DNA of 64,000 bases from Desertibacillus haloalkaliphilus. Lineage in GTDB: Bacteria > Bacillota > Bacilli > Bacillales > KJ1-10-99. This document shows, one piece after another, positions 49,578 through 58,895 of this stretch. Location of the stretch: NCBI RefSeq assembly GCF_019039105.1, contig NZ_JAHPIV010000016.1:1-64000 (forward strand), given 5' to 3'. The notes beneath the pieces are model-generated. The model was not told the origin of the DNA. It saw only the letters and a list, made by a program, of their open reading frames with translations, and did no database searches. The first letter of the stretch is position 1. Each line of letters opens with the position of its first letter. The position numbers and the translations under genes were made by a program.

Positions 49578-52500
49578 ACATAATCCAAATAAAATTATTC
49601 TTCACGGTGGATGGCTTGATCAAGAGGAACAATTTTTTATCTGGGGTGAACGTAAACAGCATAAAAAATACCAAGAAATCGTTAACTTTCAGTACCCTTT
49701 CCTCTATCCGCCGTCTGAACTAAAGCTCGCGTTGTTTAAGTACCATTCAGACTCTTTTTATGGAACATTTATCGAATCAAAAAAAGCGTTATTACAAGCA
49801 CCATTAGTTGAACGTATGTTTTATTCACATGCTGGGAACACACCAGTCTATCATGCTGATCGCTCAAATACTTCTCATTTGTTTCCAGTAGAAGGGATTT
49901 CTCTTTCGCTAGAAGACTTACCCGAAGCAATCGAAACCATGAAGTCATGGCTAAACGATGAGGAATGGCTGATCGGTGATGATTTACGCTATTGGTTGCT
50001 CTTCTTCTCACAAATTCAAACAGAAATTATTTCAGGAGAGGTCATTCTAGCGACAAACGGGCGTTGGCAGCTCACAAATATGAATATCGAATCATGGGAA
50101 ATGTGTATTCCGCCTGCCAGTGTGGCATTGAAAGCCGAACAATATCAACTACAACCAACAAACACGAATCCATCTGTGACGTATTCGCTAAAAGATTTCG
50201 CAAATGAAGTCGCAGACCGTCTCATTAAGCAGTTGCTCTTAAATAATAACGAATTCAGAAGAGCACTTGCTCAATTGTCAGAGGAAAGTCCCTCTATCCA
50301 AGATTGGTTACGTTCGGTTGAAGAAGGAGAAACCAAACAACTGCAAATGAATGAGACAACGTTACAAGAGCATTTAGGGATTATCCCCTCATCCCCGTTT
50401 AAAACTGGGATTGCGATTGATGATCCTGAAACAGAAGATGAGCCGTGGAAGCTAGTACTGTTTGTCCAAGATCGGAATGATCCATCCTTGATCGTATCGA
50501 TGAAGGATTTGCATGAAGGGCTACACCCATGGCGAGAAAATCCAATTTCAAAACTAAAGCACGATATACAGCAAGGGGCTAATAAAGTCCCCCTCATTAA
50601 ACAGCTGTCACCAACAAATTTTGAAATGGAACTAACAAGCGAAGATGTTTATTCGTTTCTAATCGAGGATAGCCCACTGCTTGAAGACATTGGTTTTACG
50701 ATTTTTGTCCCGTCTTGGTGGAATGATGAAAGACAACAACTATCCATCCAATTAGCCGTAAAAGACAAGCAAACTGAAAAACAAGCATCTGTTGATCCAA
50801 TTATGAATTGGCAAAGCCTAACGGAATTTGACTACACTGTCTCCATAGGTGATGCGAAATTAAGTGAACAAGAATTTGATACACTTGTCCATACGAAACA
50901 ACCCATCGTTAACATTCGTGGCAAATGGGTCGTTTGGGACCCGACACAAGCGGAAAAACTAAAAGATACACTTGAACAACAAAAATCAGAGGCGATTACG
51001 CATTTTGATGCATGGCAATTGCAGCTCGCCGATGAGGACGTTCAACTTGATGAAGAGTTAACCGTCGATGTTGACATCCATTGGGATGAAAAGTTACAGA
51101 AATTACTTGAAGAAGTTAGAAGCAAAAAGATCCCACTTACAACGCCCCCGGAAACTCTTACCGGGACATTACGCCCCTATCAACAAGAAGGTTATTCGTG
51201 GCTTCTTCATATGCGCAAACTTGGCTTTGGCGCTTGCCTAGCTGATGACATGGGGTTAGGGAAATCAATCCAAACAATTGCTTACCTTGTAAAGGTTCTT
51301 GAAACTCAACAACTAGAAGGAGCTGTGCATCTACCATTTTTATTAATCTGTCCGACATCATTAATCGGTAACTGGACAAATGAGCTAGAACAATTCGCTC
51401 CGCACTTACGCATCTATGTTCATCACGGGGCCAACCGCGCGGGTGAAACAGAGTTACGGAACTTAGTAGAGGATTATGATTTAATTATTACTTCCTACGC
51501 ACTAGCAGTACGTGATGAGGATGTGTGGGCAACAATCACATGGAATGGACTCCTATTGGATGAAGCTCAGCAAATTAAAAATATCGAAACGAAGCAACGC
51601 CGTTCGATTAAAAAAATCAATGCGTATCACCGTATCGCATTAACAGGAACGCCGATTGAAAATCGCTTAAAGGAGCTATGGTCGATCATCGATTTTCTAA
51701 ACCATAGATATTTAAATTCATATCAGCACTTCCAACAAACATTTATCAAAGAAATCGAAGGGCGCAACCAAAATGATCAACGCCTAAAGCAGTTACAACA
51801 GCTGATTTCCCCTTTCCTGTTAAGGCGTAGCAAATCGGATCAGCATCTAAATTTACAGCTGCCTTCGAAGCAAGAACAAACACACAGGGTTGGGCTTACA
51901 CTTGAACAAGCAAGCTTATACCAAGCCGTTGTTAATGATTTATTAGAAAAGGTTGACACCGTTTCTGAAATGGAACGTAGAGCTTTGATTTTAAGCAGTT
52001 TAACGAAATTAAAACAAATATGTAACCATCCCGTCCATTTCTTAAAGGATGGCGGAAGATTAGAGCACCGCTCTGAAAAATGGGATTTACTTGAAGAGTT
52101 AGTCACACAAATTACAGATAACGATGAGAAGACGTTGATCTTCACACAATATAAAGAAATGGGCGAGCTCATTCAGAAGGGGCTTTCAAATAAGTTAGGC
52201 TTTCCTGTTCCATTCTTACATGGGAGCATTCAAAGAAATAAACGAGAAGAGATGATTAAACGTTTCAAACAAGATCAAGCGATCTCTACGTTCATCCTGT
52301 CTTTAAAAGCAGGAGGTGTTGGTCTAAACTTAACAGCTGCTAATCATGTCATTCATTACGACCGTTGGTGGAACCCTGCAGTTGAAAATCAGGCAACCGA
52401 CCGGGCCTATCGAATTGGACAAACACAAAATGTGACCGTTCATAAAATGGTAACCTCTGGTACACTCGAAGAAAAAATCGACCGGATGATTGAACGAAAA

Positions 52501-52599
52501 CAACAACTATCAGACCAAATTTTACTTTCGAGTGAAAATCAACTCACGGAGCTATCAAATGATGATTTAAAATCATTACTCGAACTTCGTAAATCATGA
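49567..52599 (+). CDS. SNF2-family helicase (YwqA-like)
   Basis: This 1010-residue DNA-dependent ATPase has an N-terminal bacterial SNF2-associated region of about 540 residues and then the two RecA lobes. Motif I is DDMGLGKSIQT, motif II LDEAQQ, and the last motifs include QATDRAYRIGQTQNV. It starts at a TTG ten bases after AGGAG and overlaps the SWIM gene by 11 bases, so the two are coupled. It probably remodels nucleic acid-protein complexes in transcription or repair. Confidence 0.92.
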   Translation: MYNKHNPNKIILHGGWLDQEEQFFIWGERKQHKKYQEIVNFQYPFLYPPSELKLALFKYHSDSFYGTFIESKKALLQAPLVERMFYSHAGNTPVYHADRSNTSHLFPVEGISLSLEDLPEAIETMKSWLNDEEWLIGDDLRYWLLFFSQIQTEIISGEVILATNGRWQLTNMNIESWEMCIPPASVALKAEQYQLQPTNTNPSVTYSLKDFANEVADRLIKQLLLNNNEFRRALAQLSEESPSIQDWLRSVEEGETKQLQMNETTLQEHLGIIPSSPFKTGIAIDDPETEDEPWKLVLFVQDRNDPSLIVSMKDLHEGLHPWRENPISKLKHDIQQGANKVPLIKQLSPTNFEMELTSEDVYSFLIEDSPLLEDIGFTIFVPSWWNDERQQLSIQLAVKDKQTEKQASVDPIMNWQSLTEFDYTVSIGDAKLSEQEFDTLVHTKQPIVNIRGKWVVWDPTQAEKLKDTLEQQKSEAITHFDAWQLQLADEDVQLDEELTVDVDIHWDEKLQKLLEEVRSKKIPLTTPPETLTGTLRPYQQEGYSWLLHMRKLGFGACLADDMGLGKSIQTIAYLVKVLETQQLEGAVHLPFLLICPTSLIGNWTNELEQFAPHLRIYVHHGANRAGETELRNLVEDYDLIITSYALAVRDEDVWATITWNGLLLDEAQQIKNIETKQRRSIKKINAYHRIALTGTPIENRLKELWSIIDFLNHRYLNSYQHFQQTFIKEIEGRNQNDQRLKQLQQLISPFLLRRSKSDQHLNLQLPSKQEQTHRVGLTLEQASLYQAVVNDLLEKVDTVSEMERRALILSSLTKLKQICNHPVHFLKDGGRLEHRSEKWDLLEELVTQITDNDEKTLIFTQYKEMGELIQKGLSNKLGFPVPFLHGSIQRNKREEMIKRFKQDQAISTFILSLKAGGVGLNLTAANHVIHYDRWWNPAVENQATDRAYRIGQTQNVTVHKMVTSGTLEEKIDRMIERKQQLSDQILLSSENQLTELSNDDLKSLLELRKS

Positions 52600-52611
52600 A
52601 GGAGGTAAATA

Positions 52612-52809
52612 ATGGTGGAAAAGAACGATTTACCAGACGTGTTTAAAACCTTTTGGCAACCATCATGTTCAAAGCTACCAATTGTACAAAAACACCCCTC
52701 TTCCTCTGAGGGAAACCCCGCTCAAGAAAAGTGGCAAGCCGTTTTAAAAGCGCTTGAGAAAGCTGGGAAAACAAAATGGCATATGAACACGGAGAAGAGA
52801 ACAGACTGA
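52612..52809 (+). CDS. Small hypothetical protein after the SNF2 gene
   Basis: This 65-residue basic protein (KTFWQPSCSKLPIVQ, then EKWQAVLKALEKAGKTKW) has one cysteine and no membrane segment. Its start follows AAGGAGG, 12 bases after the helicase stop. It probably belongs to the same transcript. I do not recognise a family. Confidence 0.65.
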   Translation: MVEKNDLPDVFKTFWQPSCSKLPIVQKHPSSSEGNPAQEKWQAVLKALEKAGKTKWHMNTEKRTD

Positions 52810-52831
52810 TTTAAAATAACGTTTTAAAATT

Positions 52832-52870
52832 GGGCGGTGATAACTAGATTTTCACCTAGTACCACTGCCC
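52832..52870. terminator. Bidirectional terminator
   Basis: GGGCGGTGATAACTAG pairs with CTAGTACCACTGCCC around 8 bases with two mismatches, followed by TTTTC. Confidence 0.82.
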
Positions 52871-52882
52871 TTTTCTTATTAA

Positions 52883-53353
52883 TCATTCTTCAATTATTAT
52901 CAATTGTTCTGCTTGAAACGTTCTTGGTGCAACCTCCTCACCGTTAATCGATCGTACCAATAACTCAGCGACAGCCTTATAAGTACCTGATGGTACATCA
53001 TTAACCTTCCAGCTTATTTCCGACAATTGCTCATCGTTTGCTAGAAGCGTTTCTTCAACGATCACTTGGGTAAAAGCCATCTCCTCTGAGAAACGGTAGA
53101 TGATCTCGTCATCTGGATTGACAACTGTAATCTCAAATTGCTGTCCAGAGATGTATTCAAGCTCAACATCTTCCTCCCTGGTATTTCGTAAACCAATGAG
53201 AAACTGCACGTCCTCCCCCTGTTGCTTGATATCAAAAACGAACTCAAGTGATTCCTTCATCTCTTCATCCCCTTGCTCCACTCTCTCCTCAGCAGTTCCG
53301 CAGCCAACGGACAGTAACATGAGAATCATATATAATAACAGCCGTACCCACAT
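52883..53353 (-). CDS. BsuPI-domain lipoprotein
   Basis: This 156-residue protein has a signal peptide with lipobox LLSVGC. A beta-sandwich of the BsuPI type (intracellular proteinase inhibitor-like) follows: VQFLIGLRNTREEDVELEYISGQQFEITV, then YRFSEEMAFTQ. It is anchored outside the membrane. Some members act on extracellular matrix or proteases, but the role here is unknown. The ATG at 53353 follows AGGGGG and is 15 bases past the yitT-like gene, so the two may be cotranscribed. Confidence 0.82.
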   Translation of the reverse strand: MWVRLLLYMILMLLSVGCGTAEERVEQGDEEMKESLEFVFDIKQQGEDVQFLIGLRNTREEDVELEYISGQQFEITVVNPDDEIIYRFSEEMAFTQVIVEETLLANDEQLSEISWKVNDVPSGTYKAVAELLVRSINGEEVAPRTFQAEQLIIIEE

Positions 53354-53368
53354 TAAAGATACCCCCTA

Positions 53369-54193
53369 TTAATCATCTTTGCGAAACAAACCAAAGATCT
53401 GGGTCGTTTCAACGATATTCGTAAATGCAGCAGGATCAACCGTCTCAATGACATGCTGCAACGCATAGAGCTCATACCGAGTAATCACAATCATTAACAT
53501 TTCTTTATCATCTTCCATATATCCTCCCTTAGCAGGAATCCTAGTTAGTCCTCGCGTTACACGTTCATGGATCGCCTTCCGTAATTCATCTGGTTTCTTT
53601 GTGACAATCAATGCTGTTACTTTAACGTGTCGAGTATGGATCATATCAATGATACGAGATGCAACATAGAGTGAGACTAACGTATATAATGCCTTTTCCC
53701 AATCAAACATCAAACCTGCCGTGACAACAATCAATCCATTTAGTATAAAGAATAACGGTCCTAATGGCCGATCACTTAGACGTGAGAGGATCAAGATGAT
53801 AATATCCATCCCCCCTGAGGATGCCCCCCATTTCAGCGTTAAACCCACACCAAAAGCTGAGATCACACCACCGAAAACTGCATTTAAGAGAATGTCATTA
53901 GACACAGATATAACCGGAATAATCTCTAAAAAAAGAGTCGTTAGTGCTACATTTAAAAAGCTGTAGAAGGTAAATGCCTTCCCAATTTTTAACCAACCTA
54001 ATATCGCAACTGGGACGTTTAATAAGAATAATAAAATCCCAGTGGATAGTGGCAAAACGACAGCTAATAACTGTGCCACACCAGTAAAGCCACTTGCAAA
54101 CACGTTTGCTGGGATTAAAAATATATTTAATGCAATTGCAAGCAATACGGCTGCAAATGTAATGACAATGACTTTCTTCGTTTCCTCAATCAT
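53369..54193 (-). CDS. YitT family membrane protein
   Basis: This 274-residue protein has five to six N-terminal helices (IFLIPANVFASGFTGVAQLL is typical). A C-terminal cytoplasmic DUF2179 domain follows (ALIVTKKPDELRKAIHERVTRGLTRIPAKGGY). The function is unknown for the family. The ATG at 54193 follows AAGGGG. The neighbouring hydrolase resembles YitV, and in Bacillus subtilis yitT and yitV are close as well. Confidence 0.9.
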   Translation of the reverse strand: MIEETKKVIVITFAAVLLAIALNIFLIPANVFASGFTGVAQLLAVVLPLSTGILLFLLNVPVAILGWLKIGKAFTFYSFLNVALTTLFLEIIPVISVSNDILLNAVFGGVISAFGVGLTLKWGASSGGMDIIILILSRLSDRPLGPLFFILNGLIVVTAGLMFDWEKALYTLVSLYVASRIIDMIHTRHVKVTALIVTKKPDELRKAIHERVTRGLTRIPAKGGYMEDDKEMLMIVITRYELYALQHVIETVDPAAFTNIVETTQIFGLFRKDD

Positions 54194-54345
54194 CTAGACA
54201 CCCCTTTTTACTCGTTCGCATGAATCTAACCATTATTCCACTTCTTATGTAAGATGAAATGCTCATTATTTTACTTTTTACTTAATGGCCGTGAAATAAA
54301 CAAATAAGCGTAACGTTTCTTCAAAGACGACTTTAGTATAAAAAA

Positions 54346-54384
54346 GAACTGTAATGATCAGATTTAGCTTTTCATTACAGTTCT
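54346..54384 (-). terminator. Terminator of the hydrolase gene
   Basis: AGAACTGTAATGA pairs with TCATTACAGTTCT around about 13 bases and is followed on the minus strand by six T. Confidence 0.85.
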
Positions 54385-54405
54385 ATCATTAGTATTTTTT
54401 TACTT

Positions 54406-55191
54406 TTATGCTTCAATACGCGAATGGCTGATGTGCCGCTCAAACCAAGCCACTGTTTCTAAGACTGCACCTCTTGTCACTTTATGAGCGGAAAGAGGAT
54501 CGGTGATAAATGTTAAACACTCTTCGTTCCCTCGATACTGAGGTCTGATTGTATTATAAAACTCGGCTATGTACTTATATGGAACAACATCATCTTTTTT
54601 CCCATGCCACAATAATAACGGGCGTTGCTTCAATATTTCAGGACGCTCTGATAAATCAAATGATGCTAGCTTGCTAACCTTCTGTTGTAGCTTCTCCATC
54701 GGCAATGAATCATTTTGCTGTTGTAACTGTGCAAGTTGTGCGCTAGCAAATCGTTGATAACAAGGATTGCCCATTAACGATACGGCAGCTGTAATCCACT
54801 CATACACAGACAGCGCTCCAAACGTCGTAATCGCCCCCATCGACGTTCCTGCAACACCAACCTTTTCATCGATAATAAAGCCGCGCTTATCTAACTCTTC
54901 CTTAATTAGCGATACCTCTTTGATCCCTTGAACAACAATATCCCAAAAATAAAGATCTCGCTCTTTTCCTGTTAGGCTCTCTTCTTCTCTCTCCCCATGA
55001 TATAGCGCGTCAGGTAAAACAACGCGAAAGCCTTGTTCAGCTAATAAATACGCATAATGCAAATTATGTTCCTTCGCACTCGTATAACCGTGTAAAAAAA
55101 TGACAAGCGGCAAGGCTTCATTAAATCTCTCGCCATTAGCAACATGGAGAAATGGGATATGAGCTATTTTTTCATTTTTTATCGTAATCAT
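54406..55191 (-). CDS. yitV: Alpha/beta hydrolase, YitV-like esterase
   Basis: This 261-residue hydrolase has the oxyanion segment IFLHGYTSAKEHN, the nucleophile elbow GTSMG (Ser about 118) and acid/base regions WHGKKDDVVPY and AHKVTRGA. These match the YitV form of prolyl-oligopeptidase-like esterases. The substrate is unknown. I chose the ATG at 55191 (MITIKNE) as in YitV; a GTG directly upstream is also possible. Confidence 0.88.
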   Translation of the reverse strand: MITIKNEKIAHIPFLHVANGERFNEALPLVIFLHGYTSAKEHNLHYAYLLAEQGFRVVLPDALYHGEREEESLTGKERDLYFWDIVVQGIKEVSLIKEELDKRGFIIDEKVGVAGTSMGAITTFGALSVYEWITAAVSLMGNPCYQRFASAQLAQLQQQNDSLPMEKLQQKVSKLASFDLSERPEILKQRPLLLWHGKKDDVVPYKYIAEFYNTIRPQYRGNEECLTFITDPLSAHKVTRGAVLETVAWFERHISHSRIEA

Positions 55192-55341
55192 CACAAAATG
55201 TCCCCTTTTAACCTCACTAAAAATTGAATTTCATCATTATTCTATCATTTACTACATAATCGTTTAAAACTTTTGCTCTGATAACCCCCCTCTTCACTAA
55301 CCTCTTTACGTTTTTTATTACATATTGGCATACATTACGCC

Positions 55342-55363
55342 CGTTGTTAAATTATTTTTACGT
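55342..55363 (+). promoter_or_regulatory. Upstream repeat 1, putative enhancer for the sigma-54 activator
   Basis: It contains GTTAAATTATTTTTAC, an imperfect palindrome of form GTNAAANWWNTTTNAC. It matches repeat 2 at 18-19 of 22 bases and lies about 120 bp upstream of the predicted start. Confidence 0.6.
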
Positions 55364-55375
55364 GCACATCCCCAG

Positions 55376-55397
55376 CGTCGTTAAATATTTTTTACAT
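55376..55397 (+). promoter_or_regulatory. Upstream repeat 2, putative enhancer for the sigma-54 activator
   Basis: It contains GTTAAATATTTTTTAC with the same palindromic pattern, 34 bp from repeat 1 and about 87 bp upstream of the predicted start. This is typical spacing for NtrC-family enhancers. Confidence 0.6.
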
Positions 55398-55445
55398 CGT
55401 TTGTTAGAATTCAGCAAAAAACTGCTCTTTTCGACATTTTATAAG

Positions 55446-55463
55446 TTGGCACACATCTTGCAT
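55446..55463 (+). promoter_or_regulatory. Sigma-54 (SigL) -24/-12 promoter
   Basis: TTGGCACACATCTTGCAT matches the consensus TGGCACR-N4-TTGCW fully, with GG and GC exactly 10 bases apart. It lies 37 bases upstream of the permease ATG. No competing sigma-A promoter of similar quality was seen. Confidence 0.88.
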
Positions 55464-55499
55464 AACTAAAAAGATGAGAACATAGGAGGTGAATATTCA

Positions 55500-56153
55500 A
55501 TGGAAAGTATCATTCAATATATTCTCAATAACCAAACAGACCTTTTGGTTTTAACATGGGAACATATAAAGCTCGTTGGCTTAGCGATTATCATTGCGAT
55601 TGTAATTGGTGTTCCAACTGGAATCTATCTATCAACGAATAAAAGTTTAGCAGAAGTCGTCTTGCAAATTTGTGCGATTATAATGACGATCCCTAGTATC
55701 GCCCTCTTCGGCTTAATGATTCCAATTCTTTCTCTTATTAATCAAGGGATTGGTTTTTTACCAGCGTTAATCGCATTAATTCTTTATTCACAGTTACCGA
55801 TTATACGAAATACGTATGTGGCAATTACAAATGTCGATCCAAATATGCGTGATGCAGCAAAAGGAATTGGGATGTCAACGTTCCAACGTTTACGTCAAGT
55901 TGAAATTCCAATTGCTCTTCCTGTCATTATGGCCGGTGTTCGAACAGCCGTTGTTTTGAGTATCGGAATTGGGGCAATTGCGGCTTTTATCGGTGCAGGT
56001 GGACTAGGTGTACTGATTGACCAAGGCATCTCAAGATCAAATCGAGATATGATTATTGTCGGCGCTGTCGCCGTATCGATCCTCTCCATTATTGCCGATA
56101 CAGTGCTTGGACTTTTGCAACGCTTCCTAACACCAAAAGGAATGCAATCTTAA
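55500..56153 (+). CDS. OpuC-type ABC transporter permease 1
   Basis: This 217-residue membrane protein has five to six helices and the EAA loop in DAAKGIGMSTFQRLRQVEIPIALP. It belongs to the quaternary amine/osmoprotectant (OpuCB/OpuCD, YehW/YehY) permease group. The ATG at 55500 follows AGGAGG. It is the first gene behind the sigma-54 promoter. The real ligand could be a betaine-like or other nitrogenous compound. Confidence 0.9.
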   Translation: MESIIQYILNNQTDLLVLTWEHIKLVGLAIIIAIVIGVPTGIYLSTNKSLAEVVLQICAIIMTIPSIALFGLMIPILSLINQGIGFLPALIALILYSQLPIIRNTYVAITNVDPNMRDAAKGIGMSTFQRLRQVEIPIALPVIMAGVRTAVVLSIGIGAIAAFIGAGGLGVLIDQGISRSNRDMIIVGAVAVSILSIIADTVLGLLQRFLTPKGMQS

Positions 56154-56173
56154 AACAAAAATGGGGGTTACTT

Positions 56174-57145
56174 ATGATAACATTCGATAAAGTTACAAAA
56201 CAGTATGATGGAAATGTCACAGCAATTGATAACGTTAGTTTTACCGTACCAAAAGGAAATATTGCTGTATTTTTAGGTCCATCAGGATGTGGAAAGACAA
56301 CTTTACTACGAATGGTTAACCGGCTTGTACCTATTACATCAGGAAAAATTTCTATTAATGGTACCGATACGAATTCATTAAATGAAATTGAACTAAGAAG
56401 AAACATCGGTTATGTCATTCAAAGTAATGGACTATTTCCAAATATGACGATTGAAGAAAATGTTACCGTTGTTCCAAACCTACTTGGTTGGGATCGTAAA
56501 AAAATGCGTGATCGCTTTAATTATTTAATGGACCTTGTTGGATTAGCACCCGATGAGTACCGTAAACGCTATCCGCATGAGTTATCAGGAGGGCAGCAAC
56601 AACGAGTTGGGATTGCCCGTGCCATGGCAGCAGACCCTCCGGTGATGCTTATGGATGAACCATTTGGAGCACTAGATCCAATTATTCGTACTCATATTCA
56701 AAATGAATTTTTACAAATTCAACAAGAGGTACGAAAAACGATTTTATTTGTTAGTCATGATATCGACGAGGCGATTAAAATGGGCGATAAAGTAGCCATA
56801 TTCAAAGCTGGACAACTTAAGCAATTTGATGCGCCTGCTGATATTTTAGCGCACCCAAAAAATGAATTCGTTTCACAATTTGTCGGAAATGACCGTGCAC
56901 TCAAACGTTTAAGCTTGTTTACAGTTGCTGATCTATTGGATGATCAGGGTATTCAGCAGCTAGGAAAAACGAACAATCTTCAGGCAACCATATCACTTGA
57001 TCATAACTTAAGAGATGTATTATCGCTGCTCTTTAATGAAACGCAAAAACAATTGACTGTTGTTAACAAAGATGATAAGGCCATTGGCCAACTGACGATG
57101 ACTGACCTGCAAAACTTTTTACAAAAATTGAGTAAGACCGCATAA
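56174..57145 (+). CDS. OpuC-type ABC transporter ATPase
   Basis: This 323-residue ATPase has Walker A GPSGCGKT (about 34-41), signature LSGGQQQRVGIARA, Walker B LMDEPFGALDP and the switch His in SHDIDEA. A C-terminal region of about 80 residues looks like a single degenerate CBS unit (HNLRDVLSLLFNETQKQLTVVNK), where OpuCA has a full CBS pair. It pairs with the permeases on either side. The ATG follows GGGGG. Confidence 0.92.
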   Translation: MITFDKVTKQYDGNVTAIDNVSFTVPKGNIAVFLGPSGCGKTTLLRMVNRLVPITSGKISINGTDTNSLNEIELRRNIGYVIQSNGLFPNMTIEENVTVVPNLLGWDRKKMRDRFNYLMDLVGLAPDEYRKRYPHELSGGQQQRVGIARAMAADPPVMLMDEPFGALDPIIRTHIQNEFLQIQQEVRKTILFVSHDIDEAIKMGDKVAIFKAGQLKQFDAPADILAHPKNEFVSQFVGNDRALKRLSLFTVADLLDDQGIQQLGKTNNLQATISLDHNLRDVLSLLFNETQKQLTVVNKDDKAIGQLTMTDLQNFLQKLSKTA

Positions 57146-57166
57146 AATGGAAAGGAGTGAAAACCA

Positions 57167-57910
57167 ATGAAACGCCAACAGCTACTTACCAATGGGATTA
57201 AAATTACCTTTGCCATTCTCATTGTTATCTTTTTTGTTTGGTCTTTAACAGCTGGCAACTTTCAAATTATTTTTGATCAGCCAGAACAATTCTTCCATTT
57301 GTTCATACAGCATATTCAAATGGTTGTCGTCTCTTCGCTGTTGGCATTGCTCGTCGCAATCCCCGTCGGCATTTTCGTAACGAGGCCACGCTTTCGTAAA
57401 TTAGAATGGCTGTTTTTAAATACTGCTAACCTTGGACAAACCATTCCTAGTATTGCAATTCTAGCGATTGTTATGACTTATTTAGGTATAGGCTTTAACT
57501 CTGCTGTATTTGCACTGTTTGCCTTTTCAGTACTTCCTATTTTACGAAATACAGTTGCAGGGCTTAATGCAGTTGACCCAGCCCTCATCGATGCTGCCAA
57601 AGGAATGGGGTTCACCCCACTGCAAATCTTGCGCAAAGTTGAATTACCAAATGCAGCATACCCAATTATGGCTGGAATTCGAACAGCCATTGTCATGAAT
57701 ATCGGAACAGCTGCGCTCGCTTACCTTGTTGGTGGTGGCGGATTAGGTGATCTGATCTTTACAGGTATTGTGATGCAGGATCACACGTACTTACTATCAG
57801 GTGCAGTACCCGTAACGATCCTTGCCATCCTAGTAGACTTGCTACTGCGCCTCTTTGAAAAAGTCGTTGTTTCCAAAGGCTTACGACGAGCTGCGTCAAC
57901 ATCAAACTAA
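57167..57910 (+). CDS. OpuC-type ABC transporter permease 2
   Basis: This 247-residue permease is related to permease 1, with an EAA loop DAAKGMGFTPLQILRKVELPNAAYP and five to six helices. The two permeases probably form a heterodimer. The ATG at 57167 follows AAAGGAG, 21 bases after the ATPase gene. Confidence 0.9.
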   Translation: MKRQQLLTNGIKITFAILIVIFFVWSLTAGNFQIIFDQPEQFFHLFIQHIQMVVVSSLLALLVAIPVGIFVTRPRFRKLEWLFLNTANLGQTIPSIAILAIVMTYLGIGFNSAVFALFAFSVLPILRNTVAGLNAVDPALIDAAKGMGFTPLQILRKVELPNAAYPIMAGIRTAIVMNIGTAALAYLVGGGGLGDLIFTGIVMQDHTYLLSGAVPVTILAILVDLLLRLFEKVVVSKGLRRAASTSN

Positions 57911-57938
57911 TTACAAACAATTTTTTGGAGGGAATACG

Positions 57939-58868
57939 ATGAAAACAAAAACATATCTAGCAATAGCACTTACACTTTTACTCCTACTACTTGCTGCTTG
58001 TGGAAATGACTCTACATCTAGTGACAACCTAGACAGCAAAGGAACATTAGTTGTTGGTGGGAAAAACTTTACTGAGCAATTTATTCTTGCAAAAATCACA
58101 TCGATCTATTTAAAAGAAAATGGTTATGAAATCGAAGAAAAAACAAATATGGGTAGTGAGGTTCTTCGTCAAGCGCTGTCAAATGAGCAAGTTGACCTTT
58201 ATTGGGAATATACAGGAACTGGTTTAATTAACTACCTTGATCAAGAGCCAGCATCTTCTGCTGAAGAAGCTTATCAAACAGTAAAAGCGATCGATAAGGA
58301 AGAAAATCAAATTGAGTGGTTAGATATGTCAAACGTCAATAATACGTATACGCTAATGATTCGCGAAGATCACGCCGAGCAACTAGGAATTCAATCGATT
58401 TCTGATTTAGCTAATTATGTGAACGAAAATCCTGGCACACTGACGTTTGCTTCTAACGCAGAATTTGCAACACGTTCAGATGGTTTGAGTGGTGTTGAAG
58501 ACGTGTATGATTTCCAATTCGGAAGTTCTAATGTCATTCGTATGGACTCTGGGCTAACGTATCAAGCATTAGATGAAGGACAAGTCGATATTGCGATGGG
58601 ATTCTCTACTGATAGCCGAATTAAAGGGTTTGACCTCCTAGCATTAGAAGATGACAAAGAGTTCTTCCCAGCTTATAATGCTGCGGTTACGGTCCGTGAA
58701 GCTATTGTAGACGAGCACCCAGAACTTGTAGAGTTGCTAGCACCACTAGCTGAAAGCTTAGACACCGAAACAATGACAACACTAAATTATACGGTAGATA
58801 TTGAACAAATGAATGAATCAGAAGTTGCCCGCGAATGGTTACTTGAACAAGGATTAATCGAAGAATAA
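57939..58868 (+). CDS. OpuCC/OsmF-like substrate-binding lipoprotein
   Basis: This 309-residue lipoprotein has lipobox LLLAAC and a type II periplasmic-binding fold of the OpuAC/OpuCC group. The N-terminal VVGGKNFTEQFILAKI and DLYWEYTGTGLIN are characteristic. It captures a quaternary-amine-like solute outside the membrane for the two permeases. The ATG at 57939 lies 8-9 bases after GGAGGG. The ligand cannot be fixed from sequence. Confidence 0.92.
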   Translation: MKTKTYLAIALTLLLLLLAACGNDSTSSDNLDSKGTLVVGGKNFTEQFILAKITSIYLKENGYEIEEKTNMGSEVLRQALSNEQVDLYWEYTGTGLINYLDQEPASSAEEAYQTVKAIDKEENQIEWLDMSNVNNTYTLMIREDHAEQLGIQSISDLANYVNENPGTLTFASNAEFATRSDGLSGVEDVYDFQFGSSNVIRMDSGLTYQALDEGQVDIAMGFSTDSRIKGFDLLALEDDKEFFPAYNAAVTVREAIVDEHPELVELLAPLAESLDTETMTTLNYTVDIEQMNESEVAREWLLEQGLIEE

Positions 58869-58895
58869 ATATGAAACATAATAGAGGTGAATGAC

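Noticed and set aside
55325-55340. A second functional sigma-54 promoter
   Set aside because: GG and GC spacing fits, but the -12 block is ACGC rather than TTGC and it is 160 bp from the gene.
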